64,000 nt of DNA from JADFNB01 sp036397455 (lineage in GTDB: Bacteria; Gemmatimonadota; Gemmatimonadetes; Gemmatimonadales; GWC2-71-9). Each line of letters begins with the position of its first letter. Position 1 is the stretch's first letter. Under the pieces are notes generated by a model. That model saw nothing but the letters and a program-made list of their open reading frames with translations. It did no database searches and had not been told where the DNA came from. Shown piece after piece: positions 35,132 to 44,451 of this stretch. The stretch covers positions 1 to 64,000 of the forward strand of contig DASWIX010000079.1 of assembly GCA_036397455.1 (NCBI GenBank). Reading direction: 5' to 3'. Both the position numbers and the translations under genes were made by a program.

Positions 35132-35893
35132 TCAAGGAAGCGACCGACCCAGAAAGGCGACCATCCGCCCGTCTCGACCGTTCGAGCGACGGTGGGAGTA
35201 GAAACGCGGGGCGTCATGCGCGGTGCACCACTCGCTGATCGTCACGTCTCTGACACCGCATTCCGCGGCCCGTCCCGCCAGCACGTCACGCAGATCGAGC
35301 TGGGACCGACCGGCGCGTTCGGCTCCTCCAACCGCGGCAACGACCTCGGGCCCTACTTCGTAGCACTCACCACAAATGCTTACACCGCAATGCATTACGA
35401 TGTCCTTCGCCGATCCGCAACCGAGGGCCGACAGCTCGGTGATTCCCTGTTCGAGGATTCCGGCGGCGATGCCGCGCCAGCCGGCATGCAGGAGCGCCAT
35501 GGCGCCTGAGGGCGGATGCAACAGATACACCGGCACACAGTCGGCGACGGTGACGAGCATCAGGACGCCCGGTAACCGGGTGAGGTGGGCATCGACCCCC
35601 GGCTGAATCAGCCACCCGGCGGGCCCCTCGTCGTGGCGCGACACGACGGTATCGTGCTCCTGGAGACCGAGCACAAAACGGCGGAACCCAGGTCGGAACG
35701 ACGCGAACAGGGCCTTCCACCGGGCAGTAATCGCCGCAACCGGCTCATCCGTTCCCAGCCCCAGGTTGAACCCGCCATCACGCCCGGTGATGCCGGCGGT
35801 TACGCCGAACCGCTCACGCCACGACGAGAGGTGGTATCGGGGGGGATCTTCCGCGCAGGCTGTTTCGGTGAGGGGCGCGGCGACGGGGGTCAT
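35132..35893 (-). CDS. pgeF: YfiH/PgeF-family (polyphenol oxidase-like) protein
   Basis: 253 residues. The family has a LACC1-like purine nucleoside enzyme fold and, in E. coli, edits mis-incorporated amino acids in peptidoglycan (PgeF). Motifs: NLGLGTDEP ~43, QEHDTVV ~78, ADCVPVYLLHPPSGAMALLHAGWRGIAAGI ~118-147 with the metal Cys/His set, and MHCGVSICGECYEVG ~168. It follows murA with overlapping stop/start, which fits a cell-wall role. Confidence 0.85.
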   Translation of the reverse strand: MTPVAAPLTETACAEDPPRYHLSSWRERFGVTAGITGRDGGFNLGLGTDEPVAAITARWKALFASFRPGFRRFVLGLQEHDTVVSRHDEGPAGWLIQPGVDAHLTRLPGVLMLVTVADCVPVYLLHPPSGAMALLHAGWRGIAAGILEQGITELSALGCGSAKDIVMHCGVSICGECYEVGPEVVAAVGGAERAGRSQLDLRDVLAGRAAECGVRDVTISEWCTAHDAPRFYSHRRSNGRDGRMVAFLGRSLP

Positions 35894-37185
35894 GGTGATT
35901 CGCGTTCACCCTTGCGTTCGATCTGCGCACCGAGATCGCGTAACCGTGCGTCGATTCGCTCGTACCCGCGGTCGATCTGGCGAATATTGTGGATGGTACT
36001 GACACCGGTGGCCGCGAGGGCGGCAAGCAGGATCGCCATGCCGGCCCGGATGTCCGGACTCTCCACGGTTCCGCCGGTCAGGGCACTCGGACCGGAGACC
36101 ACCACGCGATGCGGGTCGCACAACACGGCGCGCGCCCCCAATCCGATCACCTTGTCCACGAAGAACAGGCGGGACTCGAACATCTTCTCGAAGATCATGA
36201 CGATGCCGTCACATTGGGTGGCCACCACGATCGCGATCGATGTGAGGTCGGCCGGGAACGCCGGCCAGGGACCGTCCTCGATTTTCGGGATGTACCCCCC
36301 GACGTCCGTACGGACGCGGCGCTCCTGTGACGACGCGATGTGAAGCCGATCGCCGTCGAGCGTCGGTCGAACGCCAAGCCGGTCGAACGGGAGCAGGATC
36401 GGCTGCAGATCGGCGCCACGCACTCCTTCGATGGTGAGATCCCCGTCGGTCACGGCCGCCAGCCCGATGAAACTCCCGACCTCGATATGATCCGGTCCGA
36501 CCGTCATCTCCGCGCCGCGGAGGGCGTCCACGCCGTCGATCACGAGTCGATTGGTACCGATGCCCTCGATCCGCGCCCCCATGGCAAGGAGCCCTTGCGC
36601 GAGATCCTGTACGTGCGGTTCGCATGCCGCGTTCCGCAGCGTGGTGGCCCCCCTGGCTCTGACCGCCGCCATCAGGGCGTTTTCGGTGGCGGTGACGCTC
36701 GGTTCGTCGAGGAAGATGTCAGCGCCTGTGAGTCCCGGTGTGGTGAGCCGGAACTGATCGCCAATATCGACCGAGACGCCGAGCCGTTCGAACGCGAGGA
36801 AATGCGTGTCGAGGCGCCGCCGCCCGATGACGTCTCCGCCGGGGGGCGGCATGGTCACCTCGCCGAAGCGTGCCAGCAGCGGACCGGCCAACAGAATCGA
36901 CGCGCGCAGACGCGCGCACAGGACCGGATCGAGCGCCCGTTGCGCCAGCCCCGCCGGGTCGATCCGCACCGTATTCGGACCGATCCACTCGGTCGTCGCG
37001 CCGAGCTCGGATACGATCTGGAGCAGGATGTCGACGTCGCGAATCCGCGGCACGTTGTGGAGCGTCGACGCGCCGTCCGCCATCAGGGTCGCCGCGATCA
37101 TCGGCAGCGCGGCATTCTTGTTTCCCGCCGGCCGCACCGTCCCGCGCAGTGGGTGCCCGCCCTCAACCACGAAATACTCGGCCAT
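35890..37185 (-). CDS. murA: UDP-N-acetylglucosamine 1-carboxyvinyltransferase, Cys-to-Asp type
   Basis: 431 residues from ATG 37185 (MAEYFVVEGGHPLRGTV). It transfers enolpyruvate from PEP to UDP-GlcNAc, the first committed step of peptidoglycan synthesis. Motifs: GNKNAALPMIAATL ~21, RASILLAGPLLARFGE ~94 and the active loop PPGGDVIGRRRLDTHF ~115. The catalytic Cys (E. coli Cys115) is Asp118 here, as in mycobacteria and chlamydiae, a change known to block fosfomycin alkylation. pgeF follows with a 4-nt overlap. Confidence 0.95.
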   Translation of the reverse strand: MAEYFVVEGGHPLRGTVRPAGNKNAALPMIAATLMADGASTLHNVPRIRDVDILLQIVSELGATTEWIGPNTVRIDPAGLAQRALDPVLCARLRASILLAGPLLARFGEVTMPPPGGDVIGRRRLDTHFLAFERLGVSVDIGDQFRLTTPGLTGADIFLDEPSVTATENALMAAVRARGATTLRNAACEPHVQDLAQGLLAMGARIEGIGTNRLVIDGVDALRGAEMTVGPDHIEVGSFIGLAAVTDGDLTIEGVRGADLQPILLPFDRLGVRPTLDGDRLHIASSQERRVRTDVGGYIPKIEDGPWPAFPADLTSIAIVVATQCDGIVMIFEKMFESRLFFVDKVIGLGARAVLCDPHRVVVSGPSALTGGTVESPDIRAGMAILLAALAATGVSTIHNIRQIDRGYERIDARLRDLGAQIERKGERESP

Positions 37186-37304
37186 GGTGCGCGAACCATA
37201 CGCGGCGCCGCGCCAACTGGTCAAGCGCGAGTTGACACTCCGCACGGGCCAGCGGAAGTTTCGGGCGGACGCGCGTCGATCGCGCACCAATGCGAGGAGG
37301 CGGG

Positions 37305-37754
37305 GTGACCGGATGGACCGCTGTCGTGACGGCTCTCTCAGCGGCGATCATGGCGCTGGGCGCGATCGTCGCGGCGATCAGCCTGGTCGTGGCGTTGCGG
37401 CGGTGGGACGAGGTCGGTCGCCGGTTGGGACGGGTGCTCGACTCGCTCGATCGTGACGCCCGGCCGGCGCTCGAGGCGGCGCGGCGAACGGCCGACGAGG
37501 CGAGCCGAGTGGCCACGATGGTGCGGGACGAGGTCGCGGCGGTTGCCGGCACGTCCAGGAAGGTGCGCCGGCGGATCGAGCGCACCGCCCGATCGTTCGA
37601 AGAGCGCTTCATCGAGCTGGAAACCCTGCTGGACGTGGTGCAGGGTGAGGTGGAGGACACCGCGCTCGACGTGGCGGCGGCCCTGCGCACGACGCGACGC
37701 GGATCGGGCATCCTGCGGACGATGAAACGAGCGTTCCTGCGACGTCGCACGTGA
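37305..37754 (+). CDS. single-helix coiled-coil membrane protein (DUF948-like)
   Basis: 149 residues from GTG 37305, with GAGGAGG about 7 nt upstream. One transmembrane helix (VTALSAAIMALGAIVAAISLVVAL) is followed by a long charged helix (RRLGRVLDSLDRDARPALEAARRTADEASRVATMVRDEV) and a basic tail. The layout resembles DUF948/YtxG proteins; function unknown. It is followed after 10 nt by the phospholipase-like gene. Confidence 0.6.
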   Translation: MTGWTAVVTALSAAIMALGAIVAAISLVVALRRWDEVGRRLGRVLDSLDRDARPALEAARRTADEASRVATMVRDEVAAVAGTSRKVRRRIERTARSFEERFIELETLLDVVQGEVEDTALDVAAALRTTRRGSGILRTMKRAFLRRRT

Positions 37755-37764
37755 GACCGGCCGC

Positions 37765-38739
37765 GTGACCCCGCGGACGGTGGTCGTCACCGTCTTTCTC
37801 GCGGCTGTCGCGTTGGCCGTCTTCCCCACGGATGCGCACGCGTGGTCGCCGGGGACCCACATCTACCTGGCGGAGTCGATCCTCGCCAACCTGGCGCAAC
37901 TCCCCGTCGTGGTCGCCGACCTGTTGCGGGCGTTCCCCCACGACTTCCTGTACGGCAACATCGCGGCGGATACGTCGATCGCCAAGAAGTACGCGCCGGT
38001 CGGGCGTCACTGCCACGCGTGGCACGTGGGACAGGAGATTCACGATCGGGCCGATTCGCCGGCGCTGCAGGCCTTTGGTCTCGGATACCTCTGCCACCTC
38101 GCGGCCGATTCCATCGCACACAATTTTTTCGTGCCGCGCCAGTTGGTGGTGACTTCGTCAACCATCGCGATCGGCCATTCCTATTGGGAAAGCCGGTTCG
38201 AGACGCATCTCGGCGAGCACTACGCGCGCACCGCGATGGACGTGATTCGCATGGATCACACCCCCGCCGACACGCACCTCGATCGGATCCTGTCGCCGAC
38301 CATCTTCTCGGTCCGGACGAGCCGGCGCCTGTTCCGCGGGATGGTAGGGCTCACCGAAACGCAGAGCTGGCAACGCGCGTTCCGGATGGTCGCCGAACGG
38401 AGCCGCTGGGATCTCAGTGACGATGCGGTCGAACGCCAGATGGCCGCTGCCTTTGACGTCACCATGGAGGTCTTGGGTGGTGGCGACACCGCGCGCGCCC
38501 GCAAGCTCGACCCCGCCGGCGAATCGTCGCTGAACCTCGCCAAACGGATGCGGCTCGACGTGATGCGGAACCGGCTCCCGAACGACCTCGATCGGCTGGC
38601 CGACGTCGCGGACGAAGCGTTCGGCCTTCCGGACTACGAGCTGGCCTATTGGGAGGCCTCACCGTCGCAGCGTCCATGGCGGGACCGAAACGGGAGCGCG
38701 AACGGTGGGCCCCATCGGGAGGGAACGGAGCCGAACTAA
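37765..38739 (+). CDS. zinc-dependent phospholipase C-like protein
   Basis: 324 residues from GTG 37765 with a signal peptide (~1-26, ending DAHA). The mature part resembles zinc phospholipase C (PlcA/Zn_dep_PLPC): WSPGTHIYLAE at the N-terminus, FLYGNIAADTS ~66, RHCHAWHVGQEI ~82 and GYLCHLAADSIAHNFFVPRQ ~105-124, a set of His and Asp residues suited to three zincs. It likely acts on lipids in the periplasm; the substrate is unknown. Its stop is 5 nt from the uvrD stop. Confidence 0.8.
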   Translation: MTPRTVVVTVFLAAVALAVFPTDAHAWSPGTHIYLAESILANLAQLPVVVADLLRAFPHDFLYGNIAADTSIAKKYAPVGRHCHAWHVGQEIHDRADSPALQAFGLGYLCHLAADSIAHNFFVPRQLVVTSSTIAIGHSYWESRFETHLGEHYARTAMDVIRMDHTPADTHLDRILSPTIFSVRTSRRLFRGMVGLTETQSWQRAFRMVAERSRWDLSDDAVERQMAAAFDVTMEVLGGGDTARARKLDPAGESSLNLAKRMRLDVMRNRLPNDLDRLADVADEAFGLPDYELAYWEASPSQRPWRDRNGSANGGPHREGTEPN

Positions 38740-38744
38740 CCGGC

Positions 38745-40976
38745 CTACGCGCCCTCCCAATCACGTTCGAGTCCGGCGTAGGCGACCAGCAGGAGCTTGT
38801 GCCCCACCTCCACGTCGTCGAACTCGACGTCGACCTTCAGGTCACGTCCAGCCCCCGTCAGGCCCCGGATCGTGCCGGTACCAAATTTCCGATGACGGAT
38901 CCGTTCCCCCTTGACGTAGCGCGGCGCGTCTTGCGACACATCCTCGTCGGCGGGCGGTTCGATGGCTACGGCCCCGGGCAGCGCGTCGGCCCACAGCGTC
39001 GCGCGGCGCGGTCGCCGGAACGCGTCGCCGCCGAACACACCGCTCGAGCGGCGCTCACGCACGATCCCGGGAGGCAGCGCCTCGAGAAAACGCGACGGCA
39101 AGCCGGGCATCAATTGCCCTCCACGCCGCCGCGCGCGAGCCCACCCCAGGTAGAGCCGATCGCGCGCCCGGGTCAGTGCCACATAGACCAGCCGCCGTTC
39201 CTCCTCCAGACCGTCGGCGGTCTCGAGGGCTCGGCGCAGCGGAAAGAGCCCGTCCTCGAGCCCGGACACGACCACGATGGGCCACTCCAGGCCCTTCGCG
39301 GTGTGGACGGTCATCAGGGTCACCCCGTTCGGATCCCCACCCTCCTGCTCGGCCGACGTGGTCAGGGCCGCCGTGGCGAGGAATCGCTCGACCGGTGACG
39401 TCGGGTCGTCGGGATCGGCCTCCTCGGACCACTCCGCCGCGCCCGCGACCAACTCGCGCACGTTCTCGATCCGTTCCATCCCCTCCGGTCCCTCCGCGGC
39501 GAGGTACGACTCGTAGTCCAGCGTTTCGATCACGCGTTCGAGCAACGCGGCCGGGGTCGTGTCGCTGAGCCGTTCGCGGAAGCGGCCGAGCATGGCGGCA
39601 AAGTCGCCGAGCGCCTGCATGGCTCGCGGACGCAGATCGACGATCCGGTCGGCGATCGCCGCGGTCTCGAGCAGGGTCCGGTTCCATTGTCCCGCCGCGG
39701 TCTGCACCGCGCTGAGCGACGCGATGCCGAGACCGCGTCGCGGGACCTGGATCGCGCGGAGAAAGGCCTCGTTGTCGGCGGGGTTGACGATCAACCGCAG
39801 GTAGGCCAACAGATCACGCACTTCGCGGCGCGCATAGAAACTCACGGTCCCCACCAACTGGTAGGGCAACGCCGCGCGGCGGAATGCCTCCTCGAGGGCG
39901 CGCGACTGCGCGTTGGTGCGGAACAACACCGCCATGTCGCGATGCGCATAGTGGTCCGTGGCGGCGCGCTCGCGCAATTCGCGGGCGATCCACTCGGCTT
40001 CATCGCGCTCGTCGGCGGTGGCGACGACCTCCACCGGCGCACCACCGCGGCGCGACGTGAAGAGCGTCTTGCCGAGTCGGTCCGTGTTTTCGGCGATCAC
40101 CGCGTTGGCGGCATCGAGAATGACCGGCGTCGACCGATAGTTCTCCTCCAGCCGGACCACGGTCGTGCCCGGGAAATCGTCCCGGAAATCGAGCATGTTG
40201 CGCACCTCGGCACCGCGCCATCCGTAGATCGACTGGTCATCGTCGCCGACGACACAAATCTGTCGGTGCACCGCCGCGATCGACCGGACCAGGAGATACT
40301 GAGCGCGATTGGTATCCTGGAACTCGTCGACCAGCACCGAGGCAAACCGACGCTGATACACCTGCAGGCGCTCGGGATGCTCGCGGAACAACGTCAGCGG
40401 ATGCAACAACAGGTCGTCGAAGTCCATCGCGTTGGCCGCGAGCAGGGCCCGCTCGAGATCGTAGTAGATCTCGGCGGCCACCCGATCGACGCGATCCTCG
40501 GCCGCGGCGGCCATCTCGTCCGGCGGCACCATGCGGTTCTTGGCATTGGAGATGATCGACCGCACCACACGAGGCGGGTACGCTTTGAGCGCGTGGCCCC
40601 GTTGTTCCAGCAGCCGCTTGATGAGCGCCAGCCGGTCGTCGTCGTCGTAGATCGTGAATTGCGACGTAAAGCCGAGGCGTGGTGCGTCGCGACGCAGCAG
40701 GCGGGCACACAGGGAATGGAACGTACCGATCCACAACCCCGCTGGATCCCGGCCGAGCACGGACGTCACCCGGCGGCGCATCTCCTGGGCGGCACGATTG
40801 GTGAAGGTGACCGCGAAGATCGCGGTGGGCGCAACCCCACGTTGGGCGACCAGGTGGGCCAGGCGGCTGGTGAGCACCCGCGTCTTGCCCGAGCCCGCGC
40901 CTGCCAGCACGAGCAACGGGCCGTCGGCGTGTTCCACGGCGGCGCGTTGCGCCGGATTGAGGGCGAGTGGGTCCAC
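38745..40976 (-). CDS. UvrD/PcrA-family superfamily 1 DNA helicase
   Basis: 743 residues from GTG 40976 (LNPAQRAAVEHADGPLLVLAGAGSGKTRVL). All SF1A motifs are present: Walker A AGAGSGKT ~25, VDEFQDTNRAQY ~215, GDDDQSIYGWRGA ~241, RLEENYRS ~275, VHTAKGLEWPIVVVSGLE ~560 and VALTRARDRLYL ~610. The C-terminus has the PcrA/UvrD Tudor-like end (GERIRHRKFGTGTI). It unwinds DNA 3'-5' in excision and mismatch repair and clears RNA polymerase. It starts 2 nt after the kinase gene. Confidence 0.93.
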   Translation of the reverse strand: MDPLALNPAQRAAVEHADGPLLVLAGAGSGKTRVLTSRLAHLVAQRGVAPTAIFAVTFTNRAAQEMRRRVTSVLGRDPAGLWIGTFHSLCARLLRRDAPRLGFTSQFTIYDDDDRLALIKRLLEQRGHALKAYPPRVVRSIISNAKNRMVPPDEMAAAAEDRVDRVAAEIYYDLERALLAANAMDFDDLLLHPLTLFREHPERLQVYQRRFASVLVDEFQDTNRAQYLLVRSIAAVHRQICVVGDDDQSIYGWRGAEVRNMLDFRDDFPGTTVVRLEENYRSTPVILDAANAVIAENTDRLGKTLFTSRRGGAPVEVVATADERDEAEWIARELRERAATDHYAHRDMAVLFRTNAQSRALEEAFRRAALPYQLVGTVSFYARREVRDLLAYLRLIVNPADNEAFLRAIQVPRRGLGIASLSAVQTAAGQWNRTLLETAAIADRIVDLRPRAMQALGDFAAMLGRFRERLSDTTPAALLERVIETLDYESYLAAEGPEGMERIENVRELVAGAAEWSEEADPDDPTSPVERFLATAALTTSAEQEGGDPNGVTLMTVHTAKGLEWPIVVVSGLEDGLFPLRRALETADGLEEERRLVYVALTRARDRLYLGWARARRRGGQLMPGLPSRFLEALPPGIVRERRSSGVFGGDAFRRPRRATLWADALPGAVAIEPPADEDVSQDAPRYVKGERIRHRKFGTGTIRGLTGAGRDLKVDVEFDDVEVGHKLLLVAYAGLERDWEGA

Positions 40977-40978
40977 CG

Positions 40979-42139
40979 CTAGCCGATCGGCAGGCGCGCC
41001 ACGAACTCGGCGCCGCGTTCGGGCGAGCCGAGCGACAGGCTACCCTCGTGTACGTCTTCCACGATGCGGCGCGCCAGTGGGAGACCGATACCCCAACCGC
41101 CTTGCTTGCTCGTCACGCCGGGCTCGAACACGCGACTGCGCATGTCCGGTTGCACCCCCGGGCCGTCATCACGCACCCGGACCGTGGCGTGCCGGTCATC
41201 CTGTGACACGGTGACGTCGATGGTTCCGCCTCGTCCACTCAGCGCATCGATGGCGTTGCGGACCAGGGCTTCCAGCGCCCACTCCAGCAACACCGGATCG
41301 CCCAGCACGTCGGGCCCCGATTCGGGGGCGTGAACCGTAATGGCGACCCGGTTGGCGTGTTTGGGCAGTCGCGGTGCGAAATAGGTCGCCACGCGTTCCG
41401 CGATGGTGCCGAGGCCGACCCGGTCCCGGCGTGCCGGCCGGCCGATCCGCTCGAACCGTTGGGCGACCCGATGCAGGCGCTCGAGATCCGCCCGCAGGTA
41501 CGTCGCGATCTCGGTCATGGCAGGACCCTCACCCACCAGCCGATCGACCCACGCGTTGGCGCTCATCAGCGGGGTGCCCAACTGGTGGGCCGACTCGCGC
41601 GCCATGGCCACCCACAAGCGGTCCCGATCGCGATGGATCGCCACGCGATAGGCCCACACGCCGGCCGCCATTGCGCTGAGCAGCAGGGCAAACTGGAGCA
41701 CCGCGAGCAGACGCAGGCGCCGCGCGACCGGCAGCGCCCCGAAATGCACTCGACCGATGTGCTCGATCGTGATGGGCGGATTGATTTCGTCGAGGACGCG
41801 GACATACTCGCGGGTCCGCGCATCGTCGGGCCGGGTCTCGAACGGGAGGTTCTGCGCGGCCGTCACGCGTCCGGCGCTGTCGGTCACGACCACCGGTAAC
41901 CCGGTGGCACGAATCTCCGACACGAGCTGAAACAACACCTCGGTCTCCGCCCCGGGCGTCGTGTCGTTGAGCGCCGCGATGACCCGCCCGAAGATGTTGG
42001 AGGACTCCCGCGCCTCCGCGCGCAGGTGACGGGACACGTTCCACGCCTGCCACAAGGAGACGGCGCTGAGCAGGATCACCAGACCAAGCACCACCTCGGG
42101 CCCGAGCCGGGTCAGCACGCGAAGCGGCTTACGCGTCAC
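40979..42139 (-). CDS. sensor histidine kinase
   Basis: 386 residues. Two transmembrane helices (~12-32 and ~145-165) bracket a periplasmic sensor (~33-140). The DHp has His in SAHQLGTPLMSAN ~185; the ATPase has N-box VRNAIDALSGRGG ~293, G1 RDDGPGV ~322, F-box ~335 and GIGLPLARRIVED ~350. No response regulator is next to it, so its partner is elsewhere. It is sandwiched in the serS-kinase-uvrD run, overlapping serS by 11 nt. Confidence 0.85.
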   Translation of the reverse strand: MTRKPLRVLTRLGPEVVLGLVILLSAVSLWQAWNVSRHLRAEARESSNIFGRVIAALNDTTPGAETEVLFQLVSEIRATGLPVVVTDSAGRVTAAQNLPFETRPDDARTREYVRVLDEINPPITIEHIGRVHFGALPVARRLRLLAVLQFALLLSAMAAGVWAYRVAIHRDRDRLWVAMARESAHQLGTPLMSANAWVDRLVGEGPAMTEIATYLRADLERLHRVAQRFERIGRPARRDRVGLGTIAERVATYFAPRLPKHANRVAITVHAPESGPDVLGDPVLLEWALEALVRNAIDALSGRGGTIDVTVSQDDRHATVRVRDDGPGVQPDMRSRVFEPGVTSKQGGWGIGLPLARRIVEDVHEGSLSLGSPERGAEFVARLPIG

Positions 42140-43409
42140 CGCGGGTCAGCCGATCGGTCCCGACGTAGGGGACCAGCGCCGCCGGGATCCGGATCGACCC
42201 GTCTTCCTGCTGGTGGTTTTCCATCAGCGCAATGATCGTGCGTGGCAACGCCACCCCCGATGCATTCAAGGTGTGCACGAACGATGGCTTCGCGTCGGGG
42301 GTCGACCGGTACCGAATGTTCGCACGGCGTGCCTGAAAATCGGTGAAGGTGCTGGCACTCGACACTTCGAGCCACATCGCCACGCCGGGGGCCCAGACTT
42401 CGAGGTCGTAGGTCTGCGCGCTCGCGAAGCCGAGGTCACCCGTTGCCAGGGCGACGACGCGGTACGGCACCTCGAGCCGCTGGAGCACGGTCTCGGCGTG
42501 ACCGAGCAGGCGTTCGAGCTCCGCCGGCGAATCCTCCGGTCGGACGAACCGCACGAGCTCGACTTTGTCAAATTGATGCACGCGGATCAAACCACGCGTG
42601 TCCTTGCCGTGCGCTCCCGCCTCACGGCGAAAGCAGGGCGTGTACGCCACGTAGGCGATCGGGAGATCCGCGTCGCGCAGGACGTCGTCTCGGTGGATAT
42701 TCGTCAGCGGCACTTCGGCCGTCGGGATCAGGTAGAACCCGTCGGTCGTGACGTACATCTCGCTTTGGTGGTCGGGCAGTTGCCCGGTCCCACGCGCGGA
42801 ATCCGCGTTGACCAGGTAGGGCGGCGCGATCTCGGTATAGCCGTGTTCGGCCGTGTGCAGATCGAGCATGAACCCCGTGAGCGCCCGCACCAACCTGGCG
42901 CCCTGGCCGGCGAACAGCGGGAAGCCGCTCCCGGTGAGTTTGGCACCGGTGGGCAAATCGAGGATGCCGAGCGCCGTGCCGAGGTCCCAATGCGTCTGCG
43001 CCGCGAAGGGCAGCGTCCCGGCCTCGCCCCACGTCCGGACGACCTGATTGGCGGATGCATCACCGCGCAGCACGTGGGGAAGCGGCGGGTTGGGGACGCG
43101 AAGAAGGGCGCCCTCGAGTTCGGCGTCGACCGCGCGCATCGCTTCATCGAGCGACTTGATGCGCGCGCTGAGCACCTTCAGTTCCTCCAGCAGATCACTG
43201 GCGTCCGTCCCCGCCTGCTTTCTGCCGGCCACCTCCGATGATTTCGTGTTGCGTTCTGCCTTCAGGTGCTCGACCGTCCTGAGCAGTTCCCGCCGGCTCG
43301 CATCCACCGCCAGCATGCGATCCACCGAGCCGACGAGGTCGGGATGACGACGAGCGAGTGCCGCCCGCATCGCCTCGGGCGCGTCACGCAGAAGTCGAAT
43401 GTCGATCAC
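42129..43409 (-). CDS. serS: seryl-tRNA synthetase
   Basis: 426 residues: a long N-terminal antiparallel coiled coil (~30-100) that grips the tRNA-Ser extra arm, then a class II core with GTGQLPDHQSEMYV ~192, PCFRREAGAHGKDTRGLIRVHQFDKVEL ~260 (motif 2) and the last motif with RTIIALMENHQQEDGSIRIP ~390. SerRS also charges tRNA-Sec with serine, the first step of selenocysteine synthesis, so this enzyme is the window's link between selC and translation. Confidence 0.96.
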   Translation of the reverse strand: MIDIRLLRDAPEAMRAALARRHPDLVGSVDRMLAVDASRRELLRTVEHLKAERNTKSSEVAGRKQAGTDASDLLEELKVLSARIKSLDEAMRAVDAELEGALLRVPNPPLPHVLRGDASANQVVRTWGEAGTLPFAAQTHWDLGTALGILDLPTGAKLTGSGFPLFAGQGARLVRALTGFMLDLHTAEHGYTEIAPPYLVNADSARGTGQLPDHQSEMYVTTDGFYLIPTAEVPLTNIHRDDVLRDADLPIAYVAYTPCFRREAGAHGKDTRGLIRVHQFDKVELVRFVRPEDSPAELERLLGHAETVLQRLEVPYRVVALATGDLGFASAQTYDLEVWAPGVAMWLEVSSASTFTDFQARRANIRYRSTPDAKPSFVHTLNASGVALPRTIIALMENHQQEDGSIRIPAALVPYVGTDRLTRGDA

Positions 43410-43413
43410 GGTG

Positions 43414-43983
43414 TCAGGAAGATGGCAGTCCGGGCTCGAGTCCGCGATAGCCGCAATTGATGTCGACCAGTTTCTCGATCGTCAGCGCCCGAAGCAGTGG
43501 GTCGATCCCCAGGACGCGGAACTTGCCGTACAGCGGTAGCGTGCCAAGCAACGAGCAGGAGATCCCACGCGAGCGCGCCACGAAGACGGTGCCTTGCGTC
43601 ACCACGACCACACTGTCGACCACGTAGCCGTCCAGCGGCGCCGACGTGACGCCCTCGAAAGAGTCGTCCACCACCAGGATGCCCGCCCCGGTGACGACGC
43701 CGAGGATATCGGCCGACAGCAACACGGCGCGACCGCTATCCTCGATATCGAACGCGAAATCAAACGGCTCGGCCCGATCGGTACGTGCCGGCTGGTCCCG
43801 CGACATATCGAATCCGCTGGGGAGCGCGATGTCGGTGCCGCGCAGCGCATAGATCACCGTCGTATCGGTCGTGTTGTCGAACCGCGCGGGACTCAAGGCA
43901 AGCGGATTGTCGCAGGCGCCGGCCGCGACCGCGATCGCGGCAAGAATGCCAAGTGGGCGACCGGAAGGGAAAGGAATGTCCAT
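43414..43983 (-). CDS. hypothetical lipoprotein
   Basis: 189 residues with a lipoprotein signal (ILAAIAVAAGAC, Cys ~24). The mature part is beta-rich with DTTVIYALRGTDIALPSGF and YVVDSVVVVTQGTVFVARSRG and two more Cys residues (ISCSLLG, DINCGYRG), perhaps a disulfide. No family recognised. A clear promoter lies just upstream, 12 nt before the ATG. Confidence 0.65.
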   Translation of the reverse strand: MDIPFPSGRPLGILAAIAVAAGACDNPLALSPARFDNTTDTTVIYALRGTDIALPSGFDMSRDQPARTDRAEPFDFAFDIEDSGRAVLLSADILGVVTGAGILVVDDSFEGVTSAPLDGYVVDSVVVVTQGTVFVARSRGISCSLLGTLPLYGKFRVLGIDPLLRALTIEKLVDINCGYRGLEPGLPSS

Positions 43984-43995
43984 AGAAGTGGGAGA

Positions 43996-44024
43996 AGCTT
44001 AGCGGCGCTCTAAAATGCGGTCAA
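43996..44024 (-). promoter_or_regulatory. promoter of the lipoprotein gene at 43983
   Basis: Minus strand: -35 TTGACC at 44024-44019, a 17-nt spacer, -10 TAAGCT at 44001-43996, and 12 nt to the ATG. It is divergent from the Roadblock promoter, whose -35 is only 14 nt away. Confidence 0.65.
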
Positions 44025-44038
44025 CCTCCTGATTTGTC

Positions 44039-44067
44039 TTGACTTCGGTCACAGTGACCGATAGCAT
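44039..44067 (+). promoter_or_regulatory. Roadblock operon promoter with a palindrome filling its spacer
   Basis: -35 TTGACT at 44039-44044, -10 TAGCAT at 44062-44067, spacer exactly 17 nt. The spacer is TCGGTCAC-A-GTGACCGA, a perfect 8-bp inverted repeat. The -10 ends 6 nt before ATG 44074, so the transcript should be leaderless. Confidence 0.7.
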
Positions 44068-44073
44068 TGGCGC

Positions 44074-44427
44074 ATGCCGACCATCCACGATGTGGTCCTC
44101 GCCCTGAGCGACCGTCCGGGGGTCGACGCGGTCATTCTGTTGGGCCGCGACGGGCTGCCCATCGACGCGCAGGCGGGCAACGGACTGGATCCGGACGGCC
44201 TCGCGGCGCTGATTCCCTCGGTGGTCGCCGCGTGCAATCGGCTCGGCACCGCCGCGGGCCGGGGAGACTTCGGTACCGGCGTGGTCGAGTTCGCCGCCGG
44301 CATGCTGCTCGTCTCCGCCATTACCCCGGAGACCTTGCTCGCGATCCTCGTCGCCGCGGACTCGAACGCCGGGGTGTTGTTGTACGAGATCCAGCGTCAT
44401 CGGTCGGCCATTGCCGAACTGCTGTGA
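44074..44427 (+). CDS. Roadblock/LC7-domain protein
   Basis: 117 residues, entirely one Roadblock/LC7 fold (longin-like sheet): VDAVILLGRDGLPIDAQAG ~18-36, ALIPSVVAACNRLGTAAGRGDF ~48 and AGMLLVSAITPETLLAILVAAD ~75. Bacterial relatives (MglB) act as GTPase-activating partners, but no MglA-type GTPase is adjacent. It starts a four-gene plus-strand run with sugar-nucleotide genes. Confidence 0.8.
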   Translation: MPTIHDVVLALSDRPGVDAVILLGRDGLPIDAQAGNGLDPDGLAALIPSVVAACNRLGTAAGRGDFGTGVVEFAAGMLLVSAITPETLLAILVAADSNAGVLLYEIQRHRSAIAELL

Positions 44428-44451
44428 CGTTCCTGCCATCGGCGTAGTCCG

